From Grimontia indica (GTDB lineage: Bacteria; Pseudomonadota; Gammaproteobacteria; Enterobacterales; Vibrionaceae), in assembly GCF_000333895.2 (NCBI RefSeq), contig NZ_ANFM02000010.1, positions 55,618 to 119,617 on the forward strand: 64,000 nt of DNA, read 5' to 3'. Of the stretch, positions 21,078 to 32,052 are shown piece by piece (within the stretch, counting starts at the first letter, position 1; every line of letters begins with the position of its first letter). Made by a program: the position numbers and the translations under genes. The notes under the pieces are model-generated. The model made no database searches. It saw only the letters and a program-made list of their open reading frames with translations, and was not told where the DNA came from.

Positions 21078-21133
21078 GATATTTATAGTCGTCCTTTATT
21101 AAAGCACGATGACAGCATGATTCTCTGATAAAC

Positions 21134-22693
21134 CTAGTTCTTCGTGTCGGCTTTTTCCTGAGTTTCTGGTGTTTTTCCCGCACTCTCTGCTTCATCTGCC
21201 ACGGGTGTCGATTCAAGCGTATCAATCACTTCACTGACACCTTCGCCAGGTACGTCTTCCACTTTGATGGTTTGCAAGCCATCCAGATCGTCAGCTGCAT
21301 CACTAGTGATGGCTTCCGCTTTATCTTGCTCATACCCAACCATACTCTGGTAGTAACGACGAATATTTTCCACATAGCTTAGCGCCTCATAACCACGCGC
21401 AAAGCCATAGCGGGTTTGTTTGTAATACTGGCGCTTCGCCAACAGAGGTAGACGTTGTTTAACATCGGCCCACGAATCTGGGTTCCCACCTTGCGCCTTG
21501 GTCAGGCGTCGCGCATCCATCATGTGGCCGAAACCAATGTTGTAGGAAGCGAGCGCAAACCAAATTTTTTCGTGCTCGTTAACGCTGTCAGGTACGCGAT
21601 GTAGCATTTTGCGCAGGTACTCGGCACCACCGCGAATGCTTTGCTCTGGGTCGAGTCGGTTCTTCACACCCACTGATTTTGCTGTCGGCAGTGTCAGCAT
21701 CATCATGCCACGCACCCCTGTTGGTGATACAGCGCGGGGATTCCAGTGAGATTCCTGATAGGAAAGTGCAGCCAGCAGACGCCAGTCAAACTCATCAGCG
21801 TACTTCTTAAACAGCGGCTCCCATTCAGGCAGTTTGGAGTCAATGGCTCGCAAGAAGGCGCGGGTATCGACAAAGTCAAAGCTGTCGACGTGGCCGAAGT
21901 ACTTTTCTTCGAGTGCCGCCAATTCACCGCTTTGGGTCTTCTTACCGAAAAACTCAATCATCAAAGCGTAAACACTGTCATCCTGCGACTTCTTCATAAA
22001 CCAAGCCACAGGTTCATCTTCTGTCAGGCTCAAGGCGATAGTGATGGAAGGGTGGGTACGTTGCACGAGTGCAATGTCCACGGAATCGGCAATGGTAAAA
22101 TCCAGCTTACCGTCAGCGACTTGTTTGAGCAGCTCATCGTCGTCAGTGTCTTTGACGCTTTCCCAAATAAGTTCTGGGTATTCACGCTGAATAGCTTGAA
22201 GAGTGAGAGCATGGCTTGAACCTTCCACCACAGCAACGCGCGCGCCGTCTTTGTTGAGTTCGGTCAGATTGCGCGGACGCCAGTGACCGTTTTTGTATAC
22301 CAACTGCTGACTAACATAGTAATAAGCAGGCCCAGGGCGGAAATGCTCCAGACGGTCTTTGGTGATGGTTAAGCCAGCCGCGATGATATCAACATCACCA
22401 CGCTCTACGGCAGGGAACAGACCTGACAGCGTATAAGCGGGTTGCATTTCTAGCTTCACGCCCAGGCTTTGAGCGAATTGGGAGGCCAGTTCATAGTCGA
22501 GGCCGGTTGGGCCATCGGGACCAATGTAGTAAGAAAGCTGGTTATTTAGCGTGCCCACGCGCAATACGCCGCGGTCGCGGATTTTTTCCAGCGCGGTTCT
22601 GTCATCATACTTCCACTCGCAGCCTGCGAGGAAAAGCATCAGGAAAAAACCGGTAAGTAGTTGATAGGTTCGTTTTACAGCGTTCGAGTTCAA
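21134..22693 (-). CDS. mltF: Membrane-bound lytic murein transglycosylase F
   Basis: 519 residues. The N-terminal signal peptide ends in a lipobox-like LAGC (about residue 25), so it is probably a lipoprotein. A family 3 solute-binding (SBP_bac_3) domain follows (about 40-275, GVLRVGTLNNQLSYYIGPDGP). The C-terminal lytic transglycosylase domain has the catalytic Glu in AALSYQESHWNPRAVSPTGVRGMMML. The Glu/Asp-rich tail (about 465-519) is longer than in E. coli. The TTG start at 22693 is chosen because GAGGTAGG lies upstream and no ATG is available before the signal peptide. It is divergent from purL. Confidence 0.9.
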   Translation of the reverse strand: MNSNAVKRTYQLLTGFFLMLFLAGCEWKYDDRTALEKIRDRGVLRVGTLNNQLSYYIGPDGPTGLDYELASQFAQSLGVKLEMQPAYTLSGLFPAVERGDVDIIAAGLTITKDRLEHFRPGPAYYYVSQQLVYKNGHWRPRNLTELNKDGARVAVVEGSSHALTLQAIQREYPELIWESVKDTDDDELLKQVADGKLDFTIADSVDIALVQRTHPSITIALSLTEDEPVAWFMKKSQDDSVYALMIEFFGKKTQSGELAALEEKYFGHVDSFDFVDTRAFLRAIDSKLPEWEPLFKKYADEFDWRLLAALSYQESHWNPRAVSPTGVRGMMMLTLPTAKSVGVKNRLDPEQSIRGGAEYLRKMLHRVPDSVNEHEKIWFALASYNIGFGHMMDARRLTKAQGGNPDSWADVKQRLPLLAKRQYYKQTRYGFARGYEALSYVENIRRYYQSMVGYEQDKAEAITSDAADDLDGLQTIKVEDVPGEGVSEVIDTLESTPVADEAESAGKTPETQEKADTKN

Positions 22694-22821
22694 AAAGTTA
22701 TGCCTACCTCTAAAGTTTGAAGACTGTTATATCAAAGCTCGCCGTATGCGGAAAGTTAAGCTGCAACCGTTACTTGGGGAATCCTCAGAATAGTGACAAT
22801 AAACGCCAGTCAAAAAAAGTT

Positions 22822-22872
22822 ACGCAAACGGTTGCGTCAAGTGTTACGTCGCTCACTTTTTTCCCCTATAAT
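22822..22872 (+). promoter_or_regulatory. purL promoter with PurR operator
   Basis: ACGCAAACGGTTGCGT at 22822-22837 is a near-perfect PurR box. A consensus -10 TATAAT lies at 22867-22872, so the operator lies just upstream of the -35 region. The transcript would have a leader of about 115 nt before the purL ATG. Confidence 0.85.
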
Positions 22873-22992
22873 ACCGCCCCGAAGCCTTTAGAAGTGGTAT
22901 CGACATGGCTTTCCCATCTCATTTGCGCAATGTAAATCATGGGGTTAGGTCAATATTACTTTAATTCACCGCTAACCGAGAGACGTACGCAC

Positions 22993-25900
22993 ATGGAAAT
23001 TTTGCGTGGTTCCCCCGCTCTGTCCGAATTTCGAGTCCAAAAACTGCTGGAAAGCTGCAAAGCCAATGATTTGCCTGTGACCAGCCTCTATGCTGAGTAT
23101 ATCCACTTTGCTGATCTCAGCGCGCCTTTGAGTGAGGACGAGAAGCAAAAACTGGATCGCTTGCTCACTTATGGTCCAACGATCGCAGAGCATGCACCTA
23201 CAGGAACCCTCTTCCTTGTTACACCACGCCCCGGCACCATTTCCCCATGGTCTTCTAAAGCTACCGACATTGCTCGCAACTGTGGCTTAGCTCAAATCAA
23301 ACGTCTTGAGCGTGGTACTGCTTACTATGTTGAGTTGTCTGGTGAACTGTCAGAAGCGCAGCAAAAAACGCTGGTTGGCCTGCTTCACGATCGCATGATG
23401 GAAGTGGTATTTGGTCAGTTCGACGAAGCTTCTGCATTGTTCCAAGCGGCAACGCCTGCACCAATGACGGCAATAGATGTCTTGGGGGGCGGACGCGAAG
23501 CACTGGAAAAAGCCAACGTTGAGTTGGGTCTGGCGCTGGCGGAAGACGAAATTGATTACTTGGTGGAAAGCTTCACCAAACTGGGTCGTAACCCGAACGA
23601 CATCGAACTCATGATGTTTGCACAGGCAAACTCTGAGCATTGTCGTCACAAGATTTTCAATGCGGACTGGACCATCGATGGTGTTGAACAGCCAAAGAGC
23701 CTGTTCAAGATGATCAAGAATACGTTTGAACACAACAGTGAATACGTGTTGTCAGCGTACAAAGACAACGCAGCTGTGATGACAGGTTCTAATGTGGGTC
23801 GATTCTTCCCGAATCCAGAGTCACGCCAATATGATTACCATCAGGAAGACGCACATATCCTGATGAAAGTGGAAACCCACAACCACCCAACGGCGATTTC
23901 TCCATGGCCTGGTGCTTCAACCGGCTCTGGCGGCGAAATCCGTGATGAAGGCGCAACCGGTATCGGTGGTAAGCCAAAAGCGGGTCTGGTGGGCTTCACG
24001 GTATCTAACCTGCGTATCCCTGGCTTTGAGCAGCCTTGGGAAACTGATTTCGGCAAGCCAAACCGCATTGTTAATGCGCTGGATATTATGTTGGAAGGCC
24101 CTCTGGGTGGCGCCGCATTTAACAACGAATTTGGTCGTCCGAACTTGCTGGGTTACTTCCGTACTTACGAGGAAAAGGTGACCTCGCACAACGGTGAAGA
24201 AGTACGTGGTTACCACAAGCCAATCATGATTGCGGGCGGCATGGGTAACATCCGTGACCAGCACGTACAGAAAAAAGAAATCCCAGTTGGCGCGAAGCTT
24301 ATTGTTCTTGGCGGCCCTGCGATGAATATCGGTTTGGGCGGTGGTGCCGCGTCTTCAATGGCGTCTGGTCAGTCGACCGAAGATCTGGATTTTGCTTCTG
24401 TTCAGCGTGAAAACCCTGAGATGGAACGCCGCTGTCAGGAAGTGATTGACCGCTGTTGGCAGCTTGGCGAGCAAAACCCAATTGCGTTTATTCACGACGT
24501 GGGTGCGGGCGGTATTTCGAATGCCCTGCCTGAGCTGGTGGATGACGGCGAGCGCGGCGGTAAATTCCAGCTGCGTGACGTACCGAATGACGAGCCGGGT
24601 ATGAGCCCACTGGCAATTTGGTGTAACGAATCTCAAGAACGCTATGTGATGGCGGTTGCGCCAGAAAACATGGACGTGTTCGATGCCATCTGTAAGCGCG
24701 AACGCGCGCCATATGCAGTGGTAGGTGAAGCGACTGAAGAGCGTCATCTAACGCTGGAAGACAGCCACTTCGACAACACACCAATCGACATGCCAATGGA
24801 CATTCTGCTTGGCAAGCCACCGAAAATGCATCGTGATGTGACCTCTTTGAAAGTGGAAGGTCAGACAATTGCCCGTGATGGCATCAACATTGAAGAAGCC
24901 ACCCAGCGTGTGCTGCGTTTGCCTTCAGTGGCAGAGAAAACTTTCCTTATCACCATCGGTGACCGCACCGTAACCGGTTTGGTTGCGCGTGACCAAATGG
25001 TCGGCCCTTGGCAGGTGCCTGTGGCGAACTGTGCGGTAACGGCAGCAAGCTACGACACTTATCACGGTGAAGCCATGTCGATGGGTGAGCGCACGCCAGT
25101 TGCACTGCTGGACTTTGCTGCGTCTGCGCGTCTGGCAGTCGCTGAATCCCTGACTAACATTGCCTGTTCTGACATCGGCGATCTGAAGCGTATCAAGCTG
25201 TCTGCAAACTGGATGGCCGCTGCGGGCCACCCGGGCGAAGATGCTGGTCTGTATGAAGCAGTGAAAGCGGTGGGTGAAGAGTTATGTCCAGCGCTGGATC
25301 TGACCATTCCTGTGGGTAAAGACTCGATGTCTATGAAGACCCGCTGGGACGAAAACGGTGAGCAGAAAGAAAACACTTCGCCACTGTCTCTTATCATTAC
25401 CGCATTCGGCCGTGTCGAAGATGTACGCAAGACAGTCACGCCTCAGCTTCGCACTGACAAAGGCGACAGCGCACTGGTTCTGGTCGACCTTGGCCAAGGT
25501 CAAAACCGCATGGGTGCAACCGCGCTTGCGCAGGTTTACAAGCAGTTGGGTGACAAGCCTGCTGATGTTGACAGCCCAGAGCTGCTGAAAGGCTTCTTCA
25601 ATGCAATGCAAACGCTGGTACGCGACGAAAAACTGCTGGCTTACCATGACCGTGGTGACGGTGGTCTTTATGTGACACTGGCGGAAATGGCGTTTGCTGG
25701 TCACGTGGGTGTGGAAGTGGATATCAACACTCTATCTGCTGAAGGCGAGTGCAGCGATGAGCTGGCAGCGCTGTTCAACGAAGAACTGGGCGCTGTGGTT
25801 CAGGTTCGCACCGAAGATCTGGATTCTGTGCTGTCGACGCTTTCTGCATACGGTCTGGAAACCTGTAGCCATGTGATTGGTACCCTGACAGAAGACGATG

Positions 25901-26901
25901 CTGTTCGTATCTGGAATGGTGATGCATTGGTGCTGGATCAGAACCGCACTGAGCTTCGTACCATTTGGGCGGAAACCACTTACCAAATGCAGGCAATGCG
26001 TGATAACCCACGCGGTGCTCAGCAAGAATTTAATGCGAAGAAAGACGTTACTGACCCAGGCTTGTCAGCTAACCTGACCTTCGATGTTCAGGAAGATGTC
26101 GCGGCACCATTTATCGCAACGGGTGCACGTCCTCAAATGGCAATTTTGCGTGAGCAGGGCGTGAACTCCCATGTTGAAATGGCAGCGGCGTTTGACCGTG
26201 CTGGCTTTGACGCTAAAGACGTTCACATGAGTGACGTGCTGGCAGGCAACATTTCGCTGGAAGAGTTCAACGGTTTGGTGGCATGTGGTGGCTTCTCTTA
26301 CGGTGACGTACTGGGTGCAGGTGAAGGTTGGGCGAAATCTATCCTGTTCAACGAGCAGGCACGTGAGCAGTTCGAGCGTTTCTTCCACCGTGGCGATTCG
26401 TTCGCTCTGGGTGTGTGTAACGGCTGTCAGATGCTGTCTAACCTGCACGATTTGATCCCAGGCGCAGACTTGTGGCCGCGTTTCGTTCGCAACGAATCTG
26501 AGCGTTTTGAAGCGCGCTTCAGCTTGGTTCAGGTTCAGGAGAACCCATCTCTGTTCCTGAGTGGTATGGCGGGCTCTCACATGCCTATCGCGGTTTCTCA
26601 TGGCGAAGGTCGTGTAGAAGTGCGTGATGCTGAGCATCTCGCTGCGATTGAGCAATCAGGCACTGTCGCGCTGCGTTATCTGGATAACTTCGGCGAGGTC
26701 ACGCAAGATTACCCGGCGAACCCGAACGGTTCTCCAAACGGTATCACTGGCCTCACCACTCGTGACGGTCGTGTGACCATCATGATGCCGCACCCAGAGC
26801 GTGTATTCCGCACTGTGGCGAACTCATGGCACCCAGATAACTGGGGTGAAGATAGCCCTTGGATGCGTATGTTCCGTAACGCGCGCGTCAAGCTGGGTTA
26901 A
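22993..26901 (+). CDS. purL: Phosphoribosylformylglycinamidine synthase PurL
   Basis: 1302 residues from the ATG at 22993. The frame is open 54 bases further upstream, but the family starts [15 protein letters not shown]. It makes FGAM from FGAR, ATP and glutamine, the fourth step of purine synthesis. The N-terminal PurS-like domain, the double AIRS-like synthetase ([36 protein letters not shown]) and the C-terminal class I glutaminase (nucleophile in GVCNGCQML, His-Glu in PHPERVFR) are all present. This is the large single-chain type typical of proteobacteria. A PurR box precedes it and a terminator follows. Confidence 0.98.
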   Translation: MEILRGSPALSEFRVQKLLESCKANDLPVTSLYAEYIHFADLSAPLSEDEKQKLDRLLTYGPTIAEHAPTGTLFLVTPRPGTISPWSSKATDIARNCGLAQIKRLERGTAYYVELSGELSEAQQKTLVGLLHDRMMEVVFGQFDEASALFQAATPAPMTAIDVLGGGREALEKANVELGLALAEDEIDYLVESFTKLGRNPNDIELMMFAQANSEHCRHKIFNADWTIDGVEQPKSLFKMIKNTFEHNSEYVLSAYKDNAAVMTGSNVGRFFPNPESRQYDYHQEDAHILMKVETHNHPTAISPWPGASTGSGGEIRDEGATGIGGKPKAGLVGFTVSNLRIPGFEQPWETDFGKPNRIVNALDIMLEGPLGGAAFNNEFGRPNLLGYFRTYEEKVTSHNGEEVRGYHKPIMIAGGMGNIRDQHVQKKEIPVGAKLIVLGGPAMNIGLGGGAASSMASGQSTEDLDFASVQRENPEMERRCQEVIDRCWQLGEQNPIAFIHDVGAGGISNALPELVDDGERGGKFQLRDVPNDEPGMSPLAIWCNESQERYVMAVAPENMDVFDAICKRERAPYAVVGEATEERHLTLEDSHFDNTPIDMPMDILLGKPPKMHRDVTSLKVEGQTIARDGINIEEATQRVLRLPSVAEKTFLITIGDRTVTGLVARDQMVGPWQVPVANCAVTAASYDTYHGEAMSMGERTPVALLDFAASARLAVAESLTNIACSDIGDLKRIKLSANWMAAAGHPGEDAGLYEAVKAVGEELCPALDLTIPVGKDSMSMKTRWDENGEQKENTSPLSLIITAFGRVEDVRKTVTPQLRTDKGDSALVLVDLGQGQNRMGATALAQVYKQLGDKPADVDSPELLKGFFNAMQTLVRDEKLLAYHDRGDGGLYVTLAEMAFAGHVGVEVDINTLSAEGECSDELAALFNEELGAVVQVRTEDLDSVLSTLSAYGLETCSHVIGTLTEDDAVRIWNGDALVLDQNRTELRTIWAETTYQMQAMRDNPRGAQQEFNAKKDVTDPGLSANLTFDVQEDVAAPFIATGARPQMAILREQGVNSHVEMAAAFDRAGFDAKDVHMSDVLAGNISLEEFNGLVACGGFSYGDVLGAGEGWAKSILFNEQAREQFERFFHRGDSFALGVCNGCQMLSNLHDLIPGADLWPRFVRNESERFEARFSLVQVQENPSLFLSGMAGSHMPIAVSHGEGRVEVRDAEHLAAIEQSGTVALRYLDNFGEVTQDYPANPNGSPNGITGLTTRDGRVTIMMPHPERVFRTVANSWHPDNWGEDSPWMRMFRNARVKLG

Positions 26902-26937
26902 CTGAGGACGTTTAAAACGCCAAACTTGTGACACAAG

Positions 26938-26964
26938 CCGCTACCTTCTGGTGGCGGTTTTTTT
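26938..26964 (+). terminator. Rho-independent terminator after purL
   Basis: Stem CCGCTACC / GGTGGCGG (one G-T pair) with a TTCT loop, followed by seven T, 36 bp after the purL stop. Confidence 0.88.
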
Positions 26965-27029
26965 ATCCGATTGCATCCGGTATCGGCGAAAGGGTAAAGT
27001 GTCCCGGCAATTTTATGGAGAGAAATGCA

Positions 27030-27467
27030 ATGGACAGTGCAATCAGCTTTACGCTTATTCCATCCGGACAGGTGCCGGAATCCCTGCAGTGCCGTTTTCC
27101 CTCGTTGGCAAAACTGAACGATCCTGAATCGACGAAAGAGCTCCCTATGCTGGTTGCCGAAAAAGAGGGTGAACCTGTTGCTGTGGCTGTGCTTCAACAT
27201 GAAAAACGCCACAACGGCATCATGGTGGAAGATGCGACCTTGACCCTGCTTGAAGTCGATCAGGCGAGCCGCCTTCAAGGCATTGGTAAAAATTTGCTAA
27301 ATGCATTGGAAGCTTACGCAGCAACGGTAGCATGTGAGTTAAAAGTGGACTGCGGTGCGGTGATCGGACGTAAACCTATGCAGGCGCTGTTGACCAACTC
27401 AGGCTATGAGCCACCCTTTGCGTGTGGCGAGACCAAAACCACGACATGGAAGAAGTCTCTGGTTTAA
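27030..27467 (+). CDS. GNAT family acetyltransferase-like protein
   Basis: 145 residues from the ATG at 27030, which has GGAGAG upstream; the frame is open further upstream through the purL terminator, so earlier starts are not credible. The core shows a GNAT fold: beta strands in MLVAEKEGEPVAVAVLQHE, then VEDATLTLLEVDQASRLQGIGKNLLNALEAYA, where QGIGKNLL is the acetyl-CoA pyrophosphate-binding motif. The C-terminal YEPPF...KTTTWKKSL fits the last strand. The substrate is unknown. It lies between purL and glnB. Confidence 0.7.
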   Translation: MDSAISFTLIPSGQVPESLQCRFPSLAKLNDPESTKELPMLVAEKEGEPVAVAVLQHEKRHNGIMVEDATLTLLEVDQASRLQGIGKNLLNALEAYAATVACELKVDCGAVIGRKPMQALLTNSGYEPPFACGETKTTTWKKSLV

Positions 27468-27556
27468 TACGGGAAATTGTTAAGGAAAACCGCGCCAACG
27501 GAACAGTGTAGGGTTACAATTAGTGATGTTGCGCAATGCAGAATTTAAGGGAATGA

Positions 27557-27898
<342 letters not shown>

Positions 27899-27917
27899 TC
27901 GTCTCTCATCCAAGTTT

Positions 27918-27945
27918 AAAGCCTCCCAATCGGGAGGCTTTTTCG
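27918..27945. terminator. Terminator between glnB and the YitT-family gene
   Basis: Stem AAAGCCTCCC / GGGAGGCTTT with a four-base loop and T-tract on the plus strand, 20 bp after the glnB stop; A-rich on the other side, so it may also serve the convergent gene. Confidence 0.9.
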
Positions 27946-27960
27946 TTTGGATCACCTGAC

Positions 27961-28566
27961 TTAATAGCAGACCACGTAACGGTCGGGTCTGTGGTTCATA
28001 GTCAGCACCAGGTTCAGAACAAAAGCGCCAACAACAGAGCACGCTAGCAGCCATGGCGAAACAAAGAAAAATGAAGCAAGCAGGATGGCAATATCAATTG
28101 CCATCTGTACATTGCCCGCACGAACGCCGAACTTGTCCTGACAGTAAAGCGCCAGCACATTGAAGCCCCCGAGACTTGCGTTATGGCGGAAGATCATCAA
28201 CATGCCCACACCCATTAGCAATCCGCCAATCAAACCGCAATACAGGGGTTGTAGCCAGCCAATAGTAAATACATGTGAAATGTGGTCGACGATTAACGAC
28301 ACCATGCCACCTGCAAAGACACTACGAAGGGCAAACTGGGTACCAAAACGCTGCCATCCCATAATGTAGAAAGGCACGTTCATCAGAAAGTAAATGGTAC
28401 CGAATGAGAGGTCGGTAAACTGGGTGATCAAAAGTGCCAGACCTGTCGTACCGCCAGTAAGCAAACCTGCCTGCTGCAGGAAATAAACACCCTGCGCCAC
28501 AATGAACGCACCGGACAGGACGGCAATCATGTCTTCAAACTGTGAATGTTTGGGCTGATAACTCAA
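27961..28566 (-). CDS. YitT family inner membrane protein
   Basis: 201 residues from a TTG at 28566 chosen because TAGGAG lies 8 bp upstream; a GTG 14 codons earlier has no SD. About five to six membrane segments. Family marks are GAFIVAQGVYFLQQAGLLTGGTTGLALLI and FRHNASLGGFNVLALYCQDKFGVRAG. YitT (DUF161) proteins are widespread but their transport or other function is not established. It is convergent with glnB and divergent from glyA, with 519 bp between its start and the glyA start. Confidence 0.8.
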   Translation of the reverse strand: MSYQPKHSQFEDMIAVLSGAFIVAQGVYFLQQAGLLTGGTTGLALLITQFTDLSFGTIYFLMNVPFYIMGWQRFGTQFALRSVFAGGMVSLIVDHISHVFTIGWLQPLYCGLIGGLLMGVGMLMIFRHNASLGGFNVLALYCQDKFGVRAGNVQMAIDIAILLASFFFVSPWLLACSVVGAFVLNLVLTMNHRPDRYVVCY

Positions 28567-28824
28567 CGCAATAACTCCTAAAAATGTGTCGTTTTTAAAG
28601 GGATTCACGACGCAAGAATGTACTCACAAAAATCCGGGATGTTTGATTCTCTCTGGAATCATTCCGCGGTGTCGCTTTCACAGTAAATAGATGAAAAGCA
28701 GGGCATCTTAATGAGATTGCATAAGGGAGGAAAGAGTCGGGGTAAACTCGCGTAAGCGCTTGTGTCAGCAGCAGCTTACGAGGTGTAAAGATTTGTGGTT
28801 TACAGTCTGTGACATTGGTCAATG

Positions 28825-28837
28825 TGAATTCAATTCA
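28825..28837 (+). promoter_or_regulatory. MetR-type site upstream of glyA
   Basis: TGAATTCAATTCA matches the MetR consensus TGAAN5TTCA exactly. In E. coli glyA is activated by MetR with homocysteine. The site lies about 80 bp upstream of the candidate -10. Confidence 0.65.
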
Positions 28838-28915
28838 TGATTGGAATGAGAAAAGACCATGTTCAGTCAGGCAAAAAAAATGTGATTCCTACTACCTGTT
28901 GCGCAACAAATTTTG

Positions 28916-28959
28916 TAGAATCGCAGCCAATAGGAATGCAATGACGAAAACGTTTGCGT
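28916..28959 (+). promoter_or_regulatory. glyA promoter and PurR operator
   Basis: A candidate -10 TAGAAT at 28916-28921 is followed by ACGAAAACGTTTGCGT at 28944-28959, a strong PurR box placed downstream of the start site, where a bound repressor would block transcription. PurR control of glyA is known in enterics. The remaining leader to the glyA ATG is about 125 bp and shows no riboswitch I can recognise. The stretch 28567-28820 holds no gene. Confidence 0.75.
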
Positions 28960-29085
28960 CCGCATGGATACTGGCGTTTTTAATTTGGTGTAAATCAACC
29001 CAAACCAGGTTGACCCGATGATTTGCCTAAGCGAGTTATCCGGTCAACTTGGTACCCAGGGAACTATCTGAGTCAGGAGATACAG

Positions 29086-30336
29086 ATGCTAAAGCGTGAC
29101 ATGAACATCGCTGATTACGATGCGGAGCTGTTTGCCGCGATCCAGGAAGAAACTGCACGTCAGGAAGAGCACATCGAGCTCATCGCGTCAGAGAACTACA
29201 CCAGCCCTCGCGTTATGGAAGCGCAAGGTTCCCAACTGACTAACAAATATGCGGAAGGCTACCCAGGCAAGCGCTACTACGGCGGTTGTGAGTACGTAGA
29301 CAAAGCAGAAGCGCTGGCAATCGACCGCGCGTGTGAGTTGTTCGGTGCAGAGTATGCGAACGTTCAGCCACACTCAGGTTCTCAAGCAAACAGCGCGGTT
29401 TACATGGCGCTGCTGAACCCAGGCGACACCGTTCTGGGCATGAGCCTGGCTCATGGTGGTCACCTGACTCACGGTTCACCAGTTAACTTCTCTGGTAAGC
29501 ACTACAACGTGATTCCTTACGGTATCGACGAAGCTGGCCAAATCAACTACGACGAAATGGAAGCGCTGGCGCTTGAGCACAAGCCTAAGATGATCATCGG
29601 TGGTTTCTCTGCGTACTCGCAAATCGTTGACTGGGCGCGCATGCGCGAAATCGCTGACAAAGCAGGTGCTTACCTGTTCGTTGACATGGCGCACGTTGCT
29701 GGCCTGATTGCGGCGGGTGTATACCCAACGCCAATCCCACACGCACACATCGTGACCACAACCACGCACAAAACGCTGGCGGGTCCTCGTGGCGGTCTGA
29801 TCCTGTCTAACGCAGGCGAAGACATGTACAAGAAGCTGAACTCAGCGGTATTCCCTGGTGGTCAGGGCGGCCCTCTGATGCACGTTATCGCTGCAAAAGC
29901 TGTTGCGTTCAAAGAAGCGATGGAACCAGAGTTCAAAGCATACCAGCAGCGCGTAGTAGACAATGCTAAAGCGATGGTTGCGCAGTTCCAAGAGCGTGGC
30001 TACAAAGTGGTATCTAACGGTACTGAAAACCACCTGTTCCTGGTTGACCTCATCGACAAGAACATCACAGGTAAAGAAGCGGATGCAGCACTGGGTGCCG
30101 CGAACATCACTGTGAACAAGAACAGTGTTCCTAACGATCCACGCAGCCCATTCGTGACTTCTGGTATCCGTGTTGGTTCTCCAGCGATCACCCGTCGTGG
30201 TTTCACGCAAGATGACGCGAAAGAATTGGCTAACTGGATGTGTGATGTTCTGGATAACATCGAAAGCCAGGAAGTGATTGAAGCGACGAAAGCGAAAGTA
30301 CTGGAAATCTGTAAACGTCTGCCAGTTTACGCATAA
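29086..30336 (+). CDS. glyA: Serine hydroxymethyltransferase GlyA
   Basis: 416 residues from the ATG at 29086, preceded by CAGGAGA. The frame is open 63 bases earlier but the family start is [15 protein letters not shown]. The PLP enzyme interconverts serine and glycine and loads tetrahydrofolate with one-carbon units. The PLP Lys is in [15 protein letters not shown], and other landmarks are [33 protein letters not shown] and [16 protein letters not shown]. Upstream MetR and PurR sites match the known enteric control. A strong terminator follows. Confidence 0.98.
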   Translation: MLKRDMNIADYDAELFAAIQEETARQEEHIELIASENYTSPRVMEAQGSQLTNKYAEGYPGKRYYGGCEYVDKAEALAIDRACELFGAEYANVQPHSGSQANSAVYMALLNPGDTVLGMSLAHGGHLTHGSPVNFSGKHYNVIPYGIDEAGQINYDEMEALALEHKPKMIIGGFSAYSQIVDWARMREIADKAGAYLFVDMAHVAGLIAAGVYPTPIPHAHIVTTTTHKTLAGPRGGLILSNAGEDMYKKLNSAVFPGGQGGPLMHVIAAKAVAFKEAMEPEFKAYQQRVVDNAKAMVAQFQERGYKVVSNGTENHLFLVDLIDKNITGKEADAALGAANITVNKNSVPNDPRSPFVTSGIRVGSPAITRRGFTQDDAKELANWMCDVLDNIESQEVIEATKAKVLEICKRLPVYA

Positions 30337-30351
30337 GCCGTTATCTGATTG

Positions 30352-30378
30352 AAAAAAGCACCTTCGGGTGCTTTTTTT
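30352..30378 (+). terminator. Rho-independent terminator after glyA
   Basis: Stem AAAAAAGCACC / GGTGCTTTTTT with a TTCG tetraloop and T-tract, 15 bp after the stop. Confidence 0.94.
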
Positions 30379-30457
30379 GTGCCTGTTTTCACCACTTTCG
30401 CGCTTTCTCAGGTCTGCAAATCGGTTACACTGTTCACCAATTGTTTAAGGAGGCGAG

Positions 30458-30907
30458 ATGCACTGTCCATTTTGTGGTGCGAATGACACCAAGGTCATTG
30501 ATTCACGACTGGTCGCAGACGGCCATCAGGTGCGTCGTCGTCGCCAGTGTTTGGCGTGTAACGAACGTTATACTACGTTTGAAACTGCAGAGCTGGTGAT
30601 GCCGCGTATCATCAAGACCAATGGCAACCGAGAGCCATTTAACGAAGATAAATTGCGTGGCGGTATTCAGCGAGCTCTTGAAAAGCGCCCGGTGAGCACG
30701 GACGATATCGAAAAGTCTATTAACACCATCAAATCAACGATTCGCGCAACGGGCGAACGTGAAGTGTCTTCGACGCTGGTAGGCAATTTGGTGATGGATG
30801 CGCTGAAAGAACTCGATAAAGTCGCTTACATTCGCTTTGCGTCTGTGTACCACAGCTTTGAAGATATCCGAGACTTCGGTGAAGAAATCGCCCGCCTGGA
30901 AAAATAA
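30458..30907 (+). CDS. nrdR: Transcriptional repressor NrdR
   Basis: 149 residues. The N-terminal zinc ribbon has CPFCG and [12 protein letters not shown]; the rest is an ATP-cone domain (about residues 49-139). NrdR represses ribonucleotide reductase genes according to the dATP/ATP ratio. AGGAGGCGAG forms a strong SD. It starts the nrdR-ribD-ribE-ribBX series common in gammaproteobacteria. Confidence 0.96.
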   Translation: MHCPFCGANDTKVIDSRLVADGHQVRRRRQCLACNERYTTFETAELVMPRIIKTNGNREPFNEDKLRGGIQRALEKRPVSTDDIEKSINTIKSTIRATGEREVSSTLVGNLVMDALKELDKVAYIRFASVYHSFEDIRDFGEEIARLEK

Positions 30908-30915
30908 GCGGATAC

Positions 30916-32034
30916 ATGTTTTCAATTTTTGATTCTCAAATGATGCTGCGAGCCATCGAGCTGGCAAAACGCGGCATCTATACCACCGCGCCTAACCCTA
31001 GCGTTGGTTGTGTCGTCACTCAGGGTGATGACATTGTCGGCGAAGGTTTTCACTTCCGTGCCGGTGAACCGCACGCAGAAGTGCACGCCCTTCGTGCTGC
31101 AGGTGAAAACGCCAAAGGCGCCACAGCCTATGTCACCCTTGAGCCATGCTCCCATTACGGGCGCACTCCTCCTTGTGCTGATGCATTGATTGCTGCGGGT
31201 GTCAGCCGTGTCGTTTGTGCCATGGTCGATCCAAACCCAAAAGTTGCAGGGCGCGGTATACAGCGTATGCGTGATGAGGGTATTCAGGTTGATGTAGGTT
31301 TAATGCAGGCACAAGCTGAAGCACTGAATCCCGGTTTTATCAAAGTAATGAAAACTGGTTTGCCGTTTGTACAGTTAAAGCTTGCCTCCAGTCTTGACGG
31401 TCGCACGGCGCTGGCAAATGGTCAGAGTAAATGGATCACCGGGGATGAAGCCCGCGCCGATGTGCAGGTGTTTCGTGCTCAAGCAGGTGCCATTCTCTCA
31501 ACCAGTCAGACGGTACTGGACGACAATCCGTCTCTTAACGTGCGTTGGGAACAACTGCCCGATGCCGTGAAAGCGCAGTATGCGCAAGACAATTTACGTC
31601 AGCCGGTCCGCGTGATCCTCGACACCCAGAGAAAGGTGAAAGATGATGCGCACCTTTTCTCATTGGACGGGGAAGTTATCATCGTAACGGCATCTCACGC
31701 AGATTCAGGTAATGACACGGTAAAACTGCTTACCGTCGCCAAAGAAGCGGGACAGCTTGATCTTAATAGCGCTCTGCGTGCCTTGGCATCTCATGGCATC
31801 AATCATATCTGGGTGGAAGCGGGCGCGACTCTGGCGGGTAGTCTTCTGAAGGCTGGCTTGGTGGATGAGCTGATTATCTATCAGGCCCCTAAACTAATGG
31901 GAAGCGACAGTCGTGCTTTGGTGAACTTGCAGGGCATGACCTGTATGAGTCAGGTGCCAGCCTACGAACTGACAGACGTGACCTGTATCGGCGATGATGT
32001 GCGTCTTCGCATGCAAAAAACACAGCCAAAGTAA
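30916..32034 (+). CDS. ribD: Bifunctional riboflavin biosynthesis deaminase/reductase RibD
   Basis: 372 residues. The N-terminal deaminase has zinc motifs PHAEVHAL and PCSHYGRTPPCADAL; the C-terminal reductase covers about 150-370 (LKLASSLDGRTA, SKWITGDEARADVQ, WVEAGATLAGSLL). It performs two consecutive steps after GTP cyclohydrolase II. It follows nrdR by 8 bp and precedes ribE by 18 bp, all in one operon. Confidence 0.96.
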   Translation: MFSIFDSQMMLRAIELAKRGIYTTAPNPSVGCVVTQGDDIVGEGFHFRAGEPHAEVHALRAAGENAKGATAYVTLEPCSHYGRTPPCADALIAAGVSRVVCAMVDPNPKVAGRGIQRMRDEGIQVDVGLMQAQAEALNPGFIKVMKTGLPFVQLKLASSLDGRTALANGQSKWITGDEARADVQVFRAQAGAILSTSQTVLDDNPSLNVRWEQLPDAVKAQYAQDNLRQPVRVILDTQRKVKDDAHLFSLDGEVIIVTASHADSGNDTVKLLTVAKEAGQLDLNSALRALASHGINHIWVEAGATLAGSLLKAGLVDELIIYQAPKLMGSDSRALVNLQGMTCMSQVPAYELTDVTCIGDDVRLRMQKTQPK

Positions 32035-32052
32035 CAATCAAAGCGAATCTAT

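Noticed and set aside
28567..29085. Glycine riboswitch in the glyA leader
   Set aside because: No tandem aptamer pattern was recognised; the region is explained by MetR and PurR sites.
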